Source: an uncultured Butyricicoccus sp. | Lineage (GTDB): Bacteria > Bacillota > Clostridia > Oscillospirales > Butyricicoccaceae | Reading direction: 5' to 3' | Length of the DNA: 64,000 bases | NCBI GenBank assembly: GCA_944384745.1 | Contig: CALWUO010000002.1 | Location: forward strand, 62,001-126,000 | Part shown: positions 18,351 through 26,697 of the stretch, one piece after another | Position numbering within the stretch: the first letter of the stretch is position 1 | Layout: each line of letters starts with the position of its first letter | Program-made: the position numbers and the translations under genes | The notes under the pieces: generated by a model | Told to the model about the DNA's origin: nothing | The model's input: the letters and a program-made list of their open reading frames with translations, nothing else | Database searches by the model: none

Positions 18351-19370
18351 TTATGCCATAGAGGCTAGTCCGCCAAATAGGGGAAGCATAACAGATAATA
18401 AAAGTAAACCAGATGCACCACTTAATATTAAAACGATTATAGGTTCAAGAATTACAAGAAGTCTATCCATTCTACCAGCCGAATCTTTAGCGAGCTTGGA
18501 AGCGACCTCATCAAGTAAAAAACCAGTTTGACCATTGCTGTTTAATCTACCTAAAGCAGAACCTGAAATTAGTCCAGTATTTGCAAAAGCTTTTGTAAGA
18601 GAAATTCCTTTTTCTATATCTAAAAGCATTGCATTTTTTGCACATTCAATATCAGGGTGGTCATTTAAAGCTGCTGAATTTAAAATAACATTTTTATCGG
18701 ATATGCCACATTGACAGAAAAGAGCAAGAGCAGCGGCAAACCTACCAACAGCAAGTTTTCTTGCAAATAATGTGTTTTGGAACAGTTTCCAACCGCTATT
18801 TTTAACAAGAATCCAGAGCAAAACACCAGCAAAAACAATGGCTGTTAAAAGCATACCAGCAAGACCAGCAAACCATCTTCCAGCATTCATAGCCCATCTT
18901 GCAAAAGGTGAAAAAGATAAGCCAAGTGAAGAAAACTGGTCAGCAAGCACAGGCAAAACAAAACCAGCAGTCACAATCAAAATAAAACATGTTAATGCTG
19001 CCATTACAGCAGGATACACAGTTCTACCATGTAAACTTTCATTTGCTGCACGTTCACGCTCAAAATAAGATGATAAGTAATCCACTGTTTGAGTAAGTGT
19101 ATCAGTTTTTTCAGCATTTGCAATAAGTTCTATCATATATTCAGGAAATACAGAATTTTTCTTCATGGCATCGCTGAGTGAACCATTTCTAACACCAGTG
19201 CGAAGTGATAAATATAATTGTTCTTCAGATGAACTTGTAGAACGTGCTGCCATAGCGGCAAAACATTCACTTAGTGTATGTCCACGTCTTAAATAATTTC
19301 CAACATCTTGACAAAATTCGTCTAATGTTATATTGGGAAGTAAATGTTCTTTTTTTGATTTAAAATGCAT
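18351..19370 (-). CDS. Type II secretion/type IV pilus inner-membrane platform protein (GspF/PilC)
   Basis: The 339-residue protein contains the two T2SSF domains of GspF/PilC: the first about 15-125, with ALSECFAAMAARS-like sequence, NAEKTDTLTQTVDYLSSYFERE and a membrane helix near 120-140; the second about 205-320, with the final membrane helix at the C-terminus. It is the platform on which pilins are assembled by a GspE/PilB ATPase. It leads an operon of four pilin-like genes, but no ATPase or prepilin peptidase gene is present here, so these must be encoded elsewhere or the system is reduced. Confidence 0.88.
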   Translation of the reverse strand: MHFKSKKEHLLPNITLDEFCQDVGNYLRRGHTLSECFAAMAARSTSSSEEQLYLSLRTGVRNGSLSDAMKKNSVFPEYMIELIANAEKTDTLTQTVDYLSSYFERERAANESLHGRTVYPAVMAALTCFILIVTAGFVLPVLADQFSSLGLSFSPFARWAMNAGRWFAGLAGMLLTAIVFAGVLLWILVKNSGWKLFQNTLFARKLAVGRFAAALALFCQCGISDKNVILNSAALNDHPDIECAKNAMLLDIEKGISLTKAFANTGLISGSALGRLNSNGQTGFLLDEVASKLAKDSAGRMDRLLVILEPIIVLILSGASGLLLLSVMLPLFGGLASMA

Positions 19371-19461
19371 TTAAAATCCAACCCCTTATATTGTTTATAA
19401 TTATTATAACTATATTTTTAACATAGGTAAAGCGAAATCACAGTTTAAATATATTAATACT

Positions 19462-19491
19462 TTGACTTTATACTAAAATAAGCTGTATAAT
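19462..19491 (+). promoter_or_regulatory. Sigma-A-type promoter of the tsaC-coaE unit
   Basis: TTGACT and TATAAT are separated by 18 bases, about 40 bases before the tsaC start. Confidence 0.7.
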
Positions 19492-19532
19492 ATAAAAACA
19501 AATGAAATTTAAGCAAAGGAGGAAAACTGAAT

Positions 19533-20561
19533 TTGAATACACAACTATTAAATCCTGATAAAGATGAAAAAGCTTATGAAAAAGCCGCAGAATATATATT
19601 ACAAGGTCAGGTTGTTGGTATGCCAACAGAGACGGTTTATGGTTTAGCCGCAAATGCATTAAATGGCGAAGCAGTAAAAAAAATATTTATTGCAAAAGGC
19701 AGACCACAGGATAACCCACTTATAGTTCATATTGCAGATATAAAACAAATGGATAAATTAGTGAGTTATATACCTGAAAATGCAAAAAAACTTGCAAATG
19801 CTTTTTGGCCAGGACCGCTTACTATTATATTGCCAAAGTCTGAATGTATACCAATAGAAGTAAGTGCAGGACTTGACACTGTGGGAATACGTTTTCCAAG
19901 CCATAAGGTTGCACAAAAGCTTATTGAAACTGCTGGAGTTCCACTTGCAGCACCATCTGCTAATTTATCTGGTAGACCATCTACAACAACAGCCCAACAT
20001 GTTATTGAGGATTTAAATGGAAAAATTCCTGCTGTGCTTGAGGGTGGAGCATGTACAGTTGGTGTGGAGTCAACTGTTATATCTCTGGCTGGTAATAAAC
20101 CAAGACTTTTAAGACCAGGAGGAATATCACTTGAGCAATTAAGAGATATTATTGGTGAAGTCGAAGTGGATAGAGCTATTAAAGAAAAAATAGGTGATGA
20201 TGTAAGAGTTTCCGCACCTGGAATGAAATATAGACATTATGCACCTAAAGCACCAGTTACTGTTGTATGTGGTGATGCTGATAAAACAGCTAACTATATA
20301 AAACAAAATGCAAAGTCAAATGCAGGGGTTTTATGTTTTAAAGAATATATTGATATATTTAATGGTTACAAGTGTTTTGAAATGGGTTCTAAAAATGATG
20401 TGAGTTCACAAGCTAAAAGAATATTTGATGCACTTAGGGCTTTTGATGAAACAGATGTAAATGAAATTTGGAGTCAATGCCCATCAGATGAGGGTTTAGG
20501 TCTTGCAGTTGCTAACAGACTTAAAAAAGCAGCAGGTTTTCATGTTATAAATCTAGGGTGA
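19533..20561 (+). CDS. tsaC: L-threonylcarbamoyladenylate synthase (Sua5/YwlC type)
   Basis: This enzyme makes threonylcarbamoyl-AMP from threonine, bicarbonate and ATP for t6A37 in tRNAs reading ANN codons. The 342-residue protein has the YrdC domain (about 15-205, with PTETVYGLAANA, KGRPQDNPLIVH and SANLSGRPSTT) plus the C-terminal Sua5 domain (about 220-340) including APGMKYRHYAP. It starts at a TTG ten bases after AGGAGG. coaE follows after four bases, so the two are co-transcribed. TcdA, acting later on t6A, begins at the end of the window. Confidence 0.95.
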   Translation: MNTQLLNPDKDEKAYEKAAEYILQGQVVGMPTETVYGLAANALNGEAVKKIFIAKGRPQDNPLIVHIADIKQMDKLVSYIPENAKKLANAFWPGPLTIILPKSECIPIEVSAGLDTVGIRFPSHKVAQKLIETAGVPLAAPSANLSGRPSTTTAQHVIEDLNGKIPAVLEGGACTVGVESTVISLAGNKPRLLRPGGISLEQLRDIIGEVEVDRAIKEKIGDDVRVSAPGMKYRHYAPKAPVTVVCGDADKTANYIKQNAKSNAGVLCFKEYIDIFNGYKCFEMGSKNDVSSQAKRIFDALRAFDETDVNEIWSQCPSDEGLGLAVANRLKKAAGFHVINLG

Positions 20562-20565
20562 TATT

Positions 20566-21156
20566 ATGAAAATTATAGGACTTACAGGCGGCTCTGGTGC
20601 AGGTAAAAGCATAGTTGCAACAGAATTTAAAAAACTGGGTGCAGGTATAGTTGATGCAGATGATGTTTACAGAAAGCTTTGTGATGAAAATTTGGATATG
20701 CTTTTTGAACTTCAAAAAACATTTGGTGATATTTTAACAATAGATAAAAAGCTTAATAGACAAAAACTTGCAAGTATAGTTTTTTCAGATAACGATAAAC
20801 TTAAAAAGTTAAATGAAATAACAGTTTCATATATAAAAAAAGCAAGCGATGAAAAATTTAAAATTTTAGAAGAAAACGGTGTTCAAATAGCACTTTATGA
20901 TGCACCAACACTATTTGAAACAGGAGTAAATTCTATATGCGACAGTGTAATAGGAATAATTGCCGACAAGGACACACGAATAGAACGAATAATAAAGCGT
21001 GATAATATATCTAAACAGGCGGCAATCGCTAGAATAAATTCACAGCCTGATGATAGCTTTTATTATCAAAGGTGCAATTATATAATCGAAAATAATGTTT
21101 CACATGAAACATTGACAAATCAAGTTAAACAGCTATGGGAAAAGCTTGTTAAATAA
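20566..21156 (+). CDS. coaE: Dephospho-CoA kinase
   Basis: CoaE phosphorylates dephospho-CoA in the last step of coenzyme A synthesis. The 196-residue protein has the P-loop GLTGGSGAGKS (residues about 5-15), the DADDVYRKL segment and the lid-like region IERIIKRDNIS. Its 3' end contains parS-like site 4. It lies four bases after tsaC. Confidence 0.93.
   Translation: MKIIGLTGGSGAGKSIVATEFKKLGAGIVDADDVYRKLCDENLDMLFELQKTFGDILTIDKKLNRQKLASIVFSDNDKLKKLNEITVSYIKKASDEKFKILEENGVQIALYDAPTLFETGVNSICDSVIGIIADKDTRIERIIKRDNISKQAAIARINSQPDDSFYYQRCNYIIENNVSHETLTNQVKQLWEKLVK
21096..21111 (+). other. parS-like site 4 (inside coaE)
   Basis: TGTTTCACATGAAACA lies within the coaE coding sequence, encoding Val-Ser-His-Glu-Thr. 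parS sites inside genes are known in other Firmicutes. Confidence 0.83.
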
Positions 21157-21186
21157 AAATTTATGTTTTAAAGGAGAATGATAAAT

Positions 21187-22560
21187 ATGACTTCAGAAGA
21201 ACTATTTTATGACAGAAAGCCTGCTTTTGATAGAATTGATGAAAATGCAGCAAATGACTATGCAAAAGGATATAAGGAATTTTTAGACCAAGGCAAAACA
21301 GAACGTGATGCAGTAGAAGCTATTTTACAAATGGCTAATAAAGCTGGTTTTAAGGCTTATGAGCGTGGAATGGAGCTTAAAGCAGGCGATAAAGTATATA
21401 AAGTAAATCGTAATAAAGCTATTGCACTCGCTGTAATTGGTAATAAGCCTATAAAAGAGGGTATTCGTTTAACAGCAGCACATCTTGACGCACCTAGAAT
21501 TGATATTCGTACAGTGCCACTATATGAACAAGATGGAATGGCATTTTTTAAAACACATTATTATGGTGGTATTAAAAAATATCAATGGCTTGCAATTCCA
21601 TTGGAACTTCGTGGTGTTGTATGTGTTTGTAAAGATGGTAAAACTCAAACAGTTAATATTAGCATTGGTGCAAATCCAGATGACCCTAAATTTGTAATTA
21701 CTGATTTATTGCCACACCTTGCAAGCAAACAAATGCAACAGAAAATGGTTGATGGTATTAAGGCAGAAAATATGAATATTTTAATAGCCTCTAAACCAAC
21801 AGATGAAGAAAAAGATTGCAAAGATAAGATTAAGCTTGCAGTTATGAAATATTTAAATGAAAAGTATGGTATGAGAGAAATTGATTTTCTATCAGCAGAA
21901 CTTTCATGTGTCCCAGCATTTAATGCATGTGATGTAGGCTTTGACCGTTCTATGATTGGTGCTTATGGTCATGATGACAGAGTTTGTTCTTATCCAGCAG
22001 CAACTGCAATTATGGATTTAAAGGAAACTCCAGAGCATACTTCTGTATGTCTGCTTGTAGATAAGGAAGAAATAGGTTCTGAGGGTGTAACTGGTATGAA
22101 AAGTAAATTCTTTGATACTTTTATGGAGGATTTATGTGGTGGTTTAACAGGTGAATGTTATGAAAACAGCATTTGTCTGTCAACCGATGTATGTAACGCT
22201 TATGACCCTAACTATGCAGATGTATCTGAACCAAGAAATGATGCAAGAATTAACTGTGGTTTTGCACTTATGAAATATAGCGGTGCAAGAGGTAAATCAG
22301 GTACAAGTGACGCTTCAGCAGAAGTAATGGCTAGAGTTCGCAATATTATGGAGTGTGCAGGAGTTCCATGGCAAACAGCACAGCTTGGTAGAGTAGACCA
22401 AGGCGGTGGCGGTACAGTTGCAATGTATCTTGCAAATAGAAATATTGATACAATTGATGCAGGTGTACCAGTGCTTTCAATGCATGCACCATTTGAAGTT
22501 ATTTCTAAAGTGGATTTATATAGTGCATATTTGGGTATGGGTGCATTTTATAAATCATAA
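21187..22560 (+). CDS. M18 family zinc aminopeptidase (aspartyl aminopeptidase-like)
   Basis: This 457-residue metallopeptidase has the M18 signature: TAAHLDAPRIDIR (His and Asp ligands), LVDKEEIGSEG (catalytic and ligand Glu) and the final SMHAPFEVISK with the last His ligand. Members remove N-terminal acidic or neutral residues from peptides in the cytoplasm. I start at the ATG at 21187, which lies ten bases after AAGGAG; the ATG at 21178 overlaps that site and is too close to it. Confidence 0.92.
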   Translation: MTSEELFYDRKPAFDRIDENAANDYAKGYKEFLDQGKTERDAVEAILQMANKAGFKAYERGMELKAGDKVYKVNRNKAIALAVIGNKPIKEGIRLTAAHLDAPRIDIRTVPLYEQDGMAFFKTHYYGGIKKYQWLAIPLELRGVVCVCKDGKTQTVNISIGANPDDPKFVITDLLPHLASKQMQQKMVDGIKAENMNILIASKPTDEEKDCKDKIKLAVMKYLNEKYGMREIDFLSAELSCVPAFNACDVGFDRSMIGAYGHDDRVCSYPAATAIMDLKETPEHTSVCLLVDKEEIGSEGVTGMKSKFFDTFMEDLCGGLTGECYENSICLSTDVCNAYDPNYADVSEPRNDARINCGFALMKYSGARGKSGTSDASAEVMARVRNIMECAGVPWQTAQLGRVDQGGGGTVAMYLANRNIDTIDAGVPVLSMHAPFEVISKVDLYSAYLGMGAFYKS

Positions 22561-22661
22561 ATATAAAATAGTAGATGTAATATAATTTGCCATATAATGA
22601 ACATATTACAAAAATATATGTTTATTTTATATATTATTACTAGAAAAATATTACTATACAC

Positions 22662-22690
22662 TTGACAAATAAGCCGTTAATGTACAAAAT
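22662..22690 (+). promoter_or_regulatory. Probable promoter of ptsI
   Basis: A perfect -35 (TTGACA, 22662-22667) is followed 17 bases on by CAAAAT, or 15 bases on by TACAAA, as a weak -10. The leader to the ptsI start is about 115 bases. Confidence 0.45.
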
Positions 22691-22811
22691 AATATCAAGA
22701 GGAATTTCTTTGGCATTATATTGTCAATGAAATAAGGAGAATACTATAATTTTAATTTAACTCTATAACCTATATAAATAGGTATGAAGTAAGAGGAAGG
22801 ATGAAGGCAAA

Positions 22812-24509
22812 TTGTTAAAAATTCAGGCATTAGGTGTATCAGAAGGTTTAGTAAAAGCAAAGGCATTTGTACTGGCTGAGCCAGATTTAACTGTTACTAA
22901 GCAGACAGTTACTGATATCGCAGCAGAACAGGCTCGTGTTGATGATGCCATTAACAAGGCAAAGGCTCAGATTGAAGCTATTATGGAAGAAGCAGGAGAT
23001 ACTTTAGGCGATGATGCTGAAATCTTTGAAGCACATCTTATGATGATTGAAGATGAAGATTTCATTGAAGGTATGAAGAACATTATCGCAGATGAAAATG
23101 TTTGTGCAGAGTATGCTTGTAAAGTAAACTGTGAAAACTTCCAAGAAATGTTCCGCGCAATGGACAGCGAATACATGCAGGCTCGTGCAGCTGATGTTGG
23201 CGATATTTCTATGCGTGTATTAAAGGTTCTAAAGGGTATTTCTGATAATATGATTGATACCATTAGTGAACCATGTATTATTGTTGCAAATGATTTAACT
23301 CCATCAGATACCGCTAAAGTTGGCACAAAGCCAGTTATGGGCTTTATTACTGAAATCGGTGGCAGAACAAGCCACTCTGCAATTATGGCTCGTTCTATGG
23401 GTCTACCAGCAGCCGCTGGTGCAGGTGAGCAGGCTCGTATTATTAAAAATGGTGATTATGTATTACTCGATGGTTGTAGCGGTGAGGTTGTTCTAAATCC
23501 TGAGAAGGAAGTGGAAGAAGAGTTTGACCGTAAAAAGGCAAAATTCGATGAGCAGCGTCGTATGCTTGAAACATATCGCACTCAGCAAGGTGCAACTTCT
23601 GATGGTCACCGTGTAATTATTGAAGGTAACATCGGTACACCAGCTGATGCAGAACGTGTAGATGCTGTTGGTGGTGAAGGTGTAGGTCTATTCCGTTCCG
23701 AATTCTTATTTATGGACCGTTCTGACCTTCCAGGCGAAGATGAGCAGTTTGAGGCTTATAAAAAGGCAGCTGAGATTATGACCGACCGCCCTGTTATTAT
23801 CCGTACTCTTGATATTGGTGGTGACAAGGAAGTTCCAGCTTTAGAGCTTGAAAAAGAGCAAAATCCATTCTTAGGTTATCGTGCTATTCGTATTTGTCTT
23901 GACCGTGAAGAGTTATTTATGACTCAGCTTCGTGCATTACTTCGTGCATCTGCATTTGGTGATGTTCGTATTATGTTCCCAATGATTTCTTCTCTTGAAG
24001 AAGTTCTAAGTGCCAAGAAGATGGTAGAAAAGGCTAAGGAGCAGTTAAAGGCAGAGGGCATTGCATATAACAATGATATTAAAATTGGTATTATGATTGA
24101 AATTCCTGTTGCTGCTGTATGTGCAGATATACTTGCTAAGGAAGTTGACTTCTTCTCCATTGGTACTAATGACCTAATTCAGTATTCATGTGCTGTTGAC
24201 CGTATTAACGACAAGATTTCTTCTCTCTATCGTCCATTACACCCAGGTGTTCTCCGTCTTATCAAGATGGCAGCAGACGCAGCAAAAGCAGAGGGCATTG
24301 AATGTGGCGTATGTGGTGAGATGGCAGGTTCTCGTGGTATGGCAAGTGTTCTTTGTGGTCTAGGTGTAACAAACCTATCTATGTCTGCATCTTCAATTCT
24401 TGCAGCTAAATCTGACCTTGCACACCATACTTATGAGGAGTGTGTAAAGCTTGCTGAAAGCTTGCTAGGCGGTTCATCTGCAACTCAAAATGAAAACACA
24501 TTCGGCTAA
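22812..24509 (+). CDS. ptsI: Phosphoenolpyruvate-protein phosphotransferase (PTS enzyme I)
   Basis: Enzyme I takes phosphate from phosphoenolpyruvate and passes it to HPr for sugar uptake. The 565-residue protein has the phospho-acceptor His188 in GGRTSHSAIMARS, the PEP-binding GEGVGLFRSEFLFMDR and LDIGGDKE segments, and the catalytic Cys in CGEMAG. It starts at a TTG behind AGGAAGG. There is no ptsH or EII gene beside it. Codon choice (CGT, GGT, frequent AAG) is that of a highly expressed gene. Confidence 0.96.
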   Translation: MLKIQALGVSEGLVKAKAFVLAEPDLTVTKQTVTDIAAEQARVDDAINKAKAQIEAIMEEAGDTLGDDAEIFEAHLMMIEDEDFIEGMKNIIADENVCAEYACKVNCENFQEMFRAMDSEYMQARAADVGDISMRVLKVLKGISDNMIDTISEPCIIVANDLTPSDTAKVGTKPVMGFITEIGGRTSHSAIMARSMGLPAAAGAGEQARIIKNGDYVLLDGCSGEVVLNPEKEVEEEFDRKKAKFDEQRRMLETYRTQQGATSDGHRVIIEGNIGTPADAERVDAVGGEGVGLFRSEFLFMDRSDLPGEDEQFEAYKKAAEIMTDRPVIIRTLDIGGDKEVPALELEKEQNPFLGYRAIRICLDREELFMTQLRALLRASAFGDVRIMFPMISSLEEVLSAKKMVEKAKEQLKAEGIAYNNDIKIGIMIEIPVAAVCADILAKEVDFFSIGTNDLIQYSCAVDRINDKISSLYRPLHPGVLRLIKMAADAAKAEGIECGVCGEMAGSRGMASVLCGLGVTNLSMSASSILAAKSDLAHHTYEECVKLAESLLGGSSATQNENTFG

Positions 24510-24528
24510 TATTTAAAATAGTATAAGT

Positions 24529-24570
24529 AAATCCGTCTATGTTTCACATGAAACACGGACGGATTTTTTT
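24529..24570 (+). terminator. Intrinsic terminator of ptsI with a parS site in its stem
   Basis: AAATCCGTC pairs with GACGGATTT-type complement (24558-24565) and a run of T follows. The inner part of the hairpin is the parS-like palindrome at 24540-24555, so the RNA stem and the DNA site share bases. Confidence 0.82.
24540..24555 (+). other. parS-like site 5 (inside terminator)
   Basis: TGTTTCACATGAAACA forms the upper stem of the ptsI terminator hairpin. Confidence 0.83.
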
Positions 24571-24931
24571 AATCTCCTGATTTATCTTCAGGTTTACAAA
24601 TAAGAGCAAAAAGGCAACCGAAAATAATAGCGGCAGCTATACCACCAGCCGCACCAGTTATACCACCAGTAAAAGCACCTAAAAGACCAGATTCAGCGAC
24701 ACCTTTAGCAACGCCTTTGGCGAGTGAATAGCCAAAACCTAAAAGGGGAACAGTAGCACCAGCACCGCCAAAATCTACAATAGGTTGATATATACCAAGT
24801 GCAGTCAATATAACACCAAGTACAACATAACTTACAAGTATTCTAGCAGGAGTGAGTTTAGTTCGGTCAATTAGTATTTGAGATAAAGCACAGATTAAAC
24901 CGCCTGTTAAAAATGCAGATATATATTGCAT
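24569..24931 (-). CDS. spoVAE: Stage V sporulation protein AE (SpoVAEB-type)
   Basis: SpoVA proteins form the channel that moves dipicolinic acid into the forespore and out during germination. The 120-residue protein is strongly hydrophobic (three to four membrane segments) with LICALSQILIDRTKLTPARILVSYV and VPLLGFGYSLAKGV, typical of SpoVAE(B). I start at the ATG at 24931, six bases after AAAGGGG; a TTG at 24952 would overlap spoVAD. It lies four bases after spoVAD. spoVAC, usually upstream in the same operon, is absent here. Confidence 0.9.
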   Translation of the reverse strand: MQYISAFLTGGLICALSQILIDRTKLTPARILVSYVVLGVILTALGIYQPIVDFGGAGATVPLLGFGYSLAKGVAKGVAESGLLGAFTGGITGAAGGIAAAIIFGCLFALICKPEDKSGD

Positions 24932-24935
24932 TAAA

Positions 24936-25955
24936 TTACCCCTTTCTTTCAATTACAACAGCATGGCATATACCAACAATAGGTTGACCTTGTTGAATTG
25001 ATGTAGGGCTCATAAGAGCACCAGTACCAGCAAATATAAGTTTTTTAAGATTTTTATTTGACATTTCATCAAGCAGATGACCACAAAGTACAGCTGCAGA
25101 ACAACCACAACCAGAACCGCCAGAGTGTACATCTTGATTATCACCATAAAGCATAGAGCCACAATCACTATATACTGTTCTTATATCTATATTATTTTCA
25201 TCAAACAGGTCTACAAGTAATCTTGCACCTAAATCACCTAAATCACCAGTAACAATGATATCATAATCACATGGCTTTGTATTTGTGTCATTGAAAAGAT
25301 TATAAATGGTATCAAAAGCAGCAGGAGCCATTGCAGCACCCATATTATTAGCGTCTTTAATGCCCATTTCTATCATTTTACCTATAATTGCATGAGTTAT
25401 GCAAAATTTATTATTATTATTATTAGATTTTTCTAGCACAGTAGCACCAGCCGCAGTAGCAGTCCATTGAGCAGTGGGAGGACGTTGACCACCATAGGCA
25501 AGTGGAAATCTATATTGACGCTCAGCAGAACAAAAATGAGAAGATGCCGCAGTAATTACTTTATTTGCACTTCCAGAATCTATTAAAGATGCTCCTGTTA
25601 GCAAGCTTTCAGCCATAGTTGAACAAGCACCATAAAGCCCTAAAAATGGCGTATTAGAATTTAAACAAGCAAATGTAGAACCTATGCATTGATTTAATAA
25701 ATCACCAGCAATAATTATATCTATATCAGAAAATTTATAACCCGCTTTTTGCATAGCTGTATTTATAGCAGTTTGTTGCATTTTGCTTTCCGCAAGTTCC
25801 CAACTTTTTTGATTGCATTTTGTATCTTGTTTTATTACATCAAAACAACCTTTTAATGGACCATTGGCTTCTTTTTTTCCAACAACGGCTGCATAACCAG
25901 ATATTTCGGGTAAATTATCAAAAGCAATCGTGTATTTGCCTATACGTCTTGCCAT
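24936..25955 (-). CDS. spoVAD: Stage V sporulation protein AD
   Basis: SpoVAD is the dipicolinate-binding, thiolase-fold subunit of the SpoVA complex on the spore inner membrane. The 339-residue protein has full length, with GYAAVVGKKEANGPLKGCFD, the thiolase-like YGACSTMAESLLTGASLI and HSGGSGCGCSAAVLCGHLL. An AGGAGTG site precedes the ATG. It is the first gene of the pair spoVAD-spoVAE. Confidence 0.95.
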   Translation of the reverse strand: MARRIGKYTIAFDNLPEISGYAAVVGKKEANGPLKGCFDVIKQDTKCNQKSWELAESKMQQTAINTAMQKAGYKFSDIDIIIAGDLLNQCIGSTFACLNSNTPFLGLYGACSTMAESLLTGASLIDSGSANKVITAASSHFCSAERQYRFPLAYGGQRPPTAQWTATAAGATVLEKSNNNNNKFCITHAIIGKMIEMGIKDANNMGAAMAPAAFDTIYNLFNDTNTKPCDYDIIVTGDLGDLGARLLVDLFDENNIDIRTVYSDCGSMLYGDNQDVHSGGSGCGCSAAVLCGHLLDEMSNKNLKKLIFAGTGALMSPTSIQQGQPIVGICHAVVIERKG

Positions 25956-26149
25956 TATAAATCACTCCTTTTAATACTTACACTGTTATTTTGCACGATA
26001 TTTTACATAATATACTTATTTTAAAAAGTATTTGTGTTAGGAAATCGACAAAAAATAATTATATTCAAAACATACTATTGAAAATAGTAATTGTATGTTA
26101 TACTGTTGTAGTATGGAAAATTAAAGTTTGTTAAAGGAGTAATTTATAA

Positions 26150-26647
26150 ATGTTTTGCACTAAATGCGGAGCAAAAATATATGATGATAACGCTGAATTT
26201 TGTAGTGTATGTGGTGCAGCGCTAAAAGATAATAGCATATCATATGAAAGTGAAACACAGAAAATAAATAGATTGATAAATAAAATAAATAAAGAAAAGT
26301 CAGTAAATCATTCATTTAATAGCTTTATGTCAGATAGAAAAAATGATGATTTTGAAAGTGATTATAATATAAATCAAAATAAACAAGAAGAAGAGTGGTT
26401 AAATCCTGAAGCTATAAGCGAAATTTGGAATATACCACAAGGTGCAAATGAAAATCAAAATACAGATGAAGATTCATTGCCAGATGGCACACCAGCATGG
26501 TTAGATGAGATAAAGCAAGAAGAAGAATATCAAGAATATAAGAGCAAATTTCATTTAATGGAGCACCCACTGATATTTACAAGTATAGTTGCATTTTTAA
26601 TGTTAATTACATCTATTATATTGATAGTTGTTATTTGGAATTCATAA
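26150..26647 (+). CDS. Zinc-ribbon tail-anchored membrane protein, function unknown
   Basis: The 165-residue protein begins with a double-CxxC zinc ribbon (MFCTKCGAKI...EFCSVCGAAL, about residues 1-24), continues with a long acidic, Asn-rich linker and ends with one membrane helix (about 143-162). Many Clostridia have such zinc-ribbon proteins of unknown role. It stands alone behind an AAAGGAG site and is closed by a terminator. Confidence 0.82.
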   Translation: MFCTKCGAKIYDDNAEFCSVCGAALKDNSISYESETQKINRLINKINKEKSVNHSFNSFMSDRKNDDFESDYNINQNKQEEEWLNPEAISEIWNIPQGANENQNTDEDSLPDGTPAWLDEIKQEEEYQEYKSKFHLMEHPLIFTSIVAFLMLITSIILIVVIWNS

Positions 26648-26651
26648 AATT

Positions 26652-26684
26652 ACCGCACTCAAAAATATGGGTGCGGTTTATTGT
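26652..26684 (+). terminator. Intrinsic terminator after the zinc-ribbon gene
   Basis: ACCGCACTC (26652-26660) pairs with GGGTGCGGT (26669-26677, one G-T) and is followed by TTTATTGTTT, where the next parS-like site begins. Confidence 0.75.
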
Positions 26685-26697
26685 TTCATGTGAAACA
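26682..26697 (-). other. parS-like site 6
   Basis: The complement is TGTTTCACATGAAACA; the last base abuts the stop codon of pepF at 26698. Confidence 0.83.
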
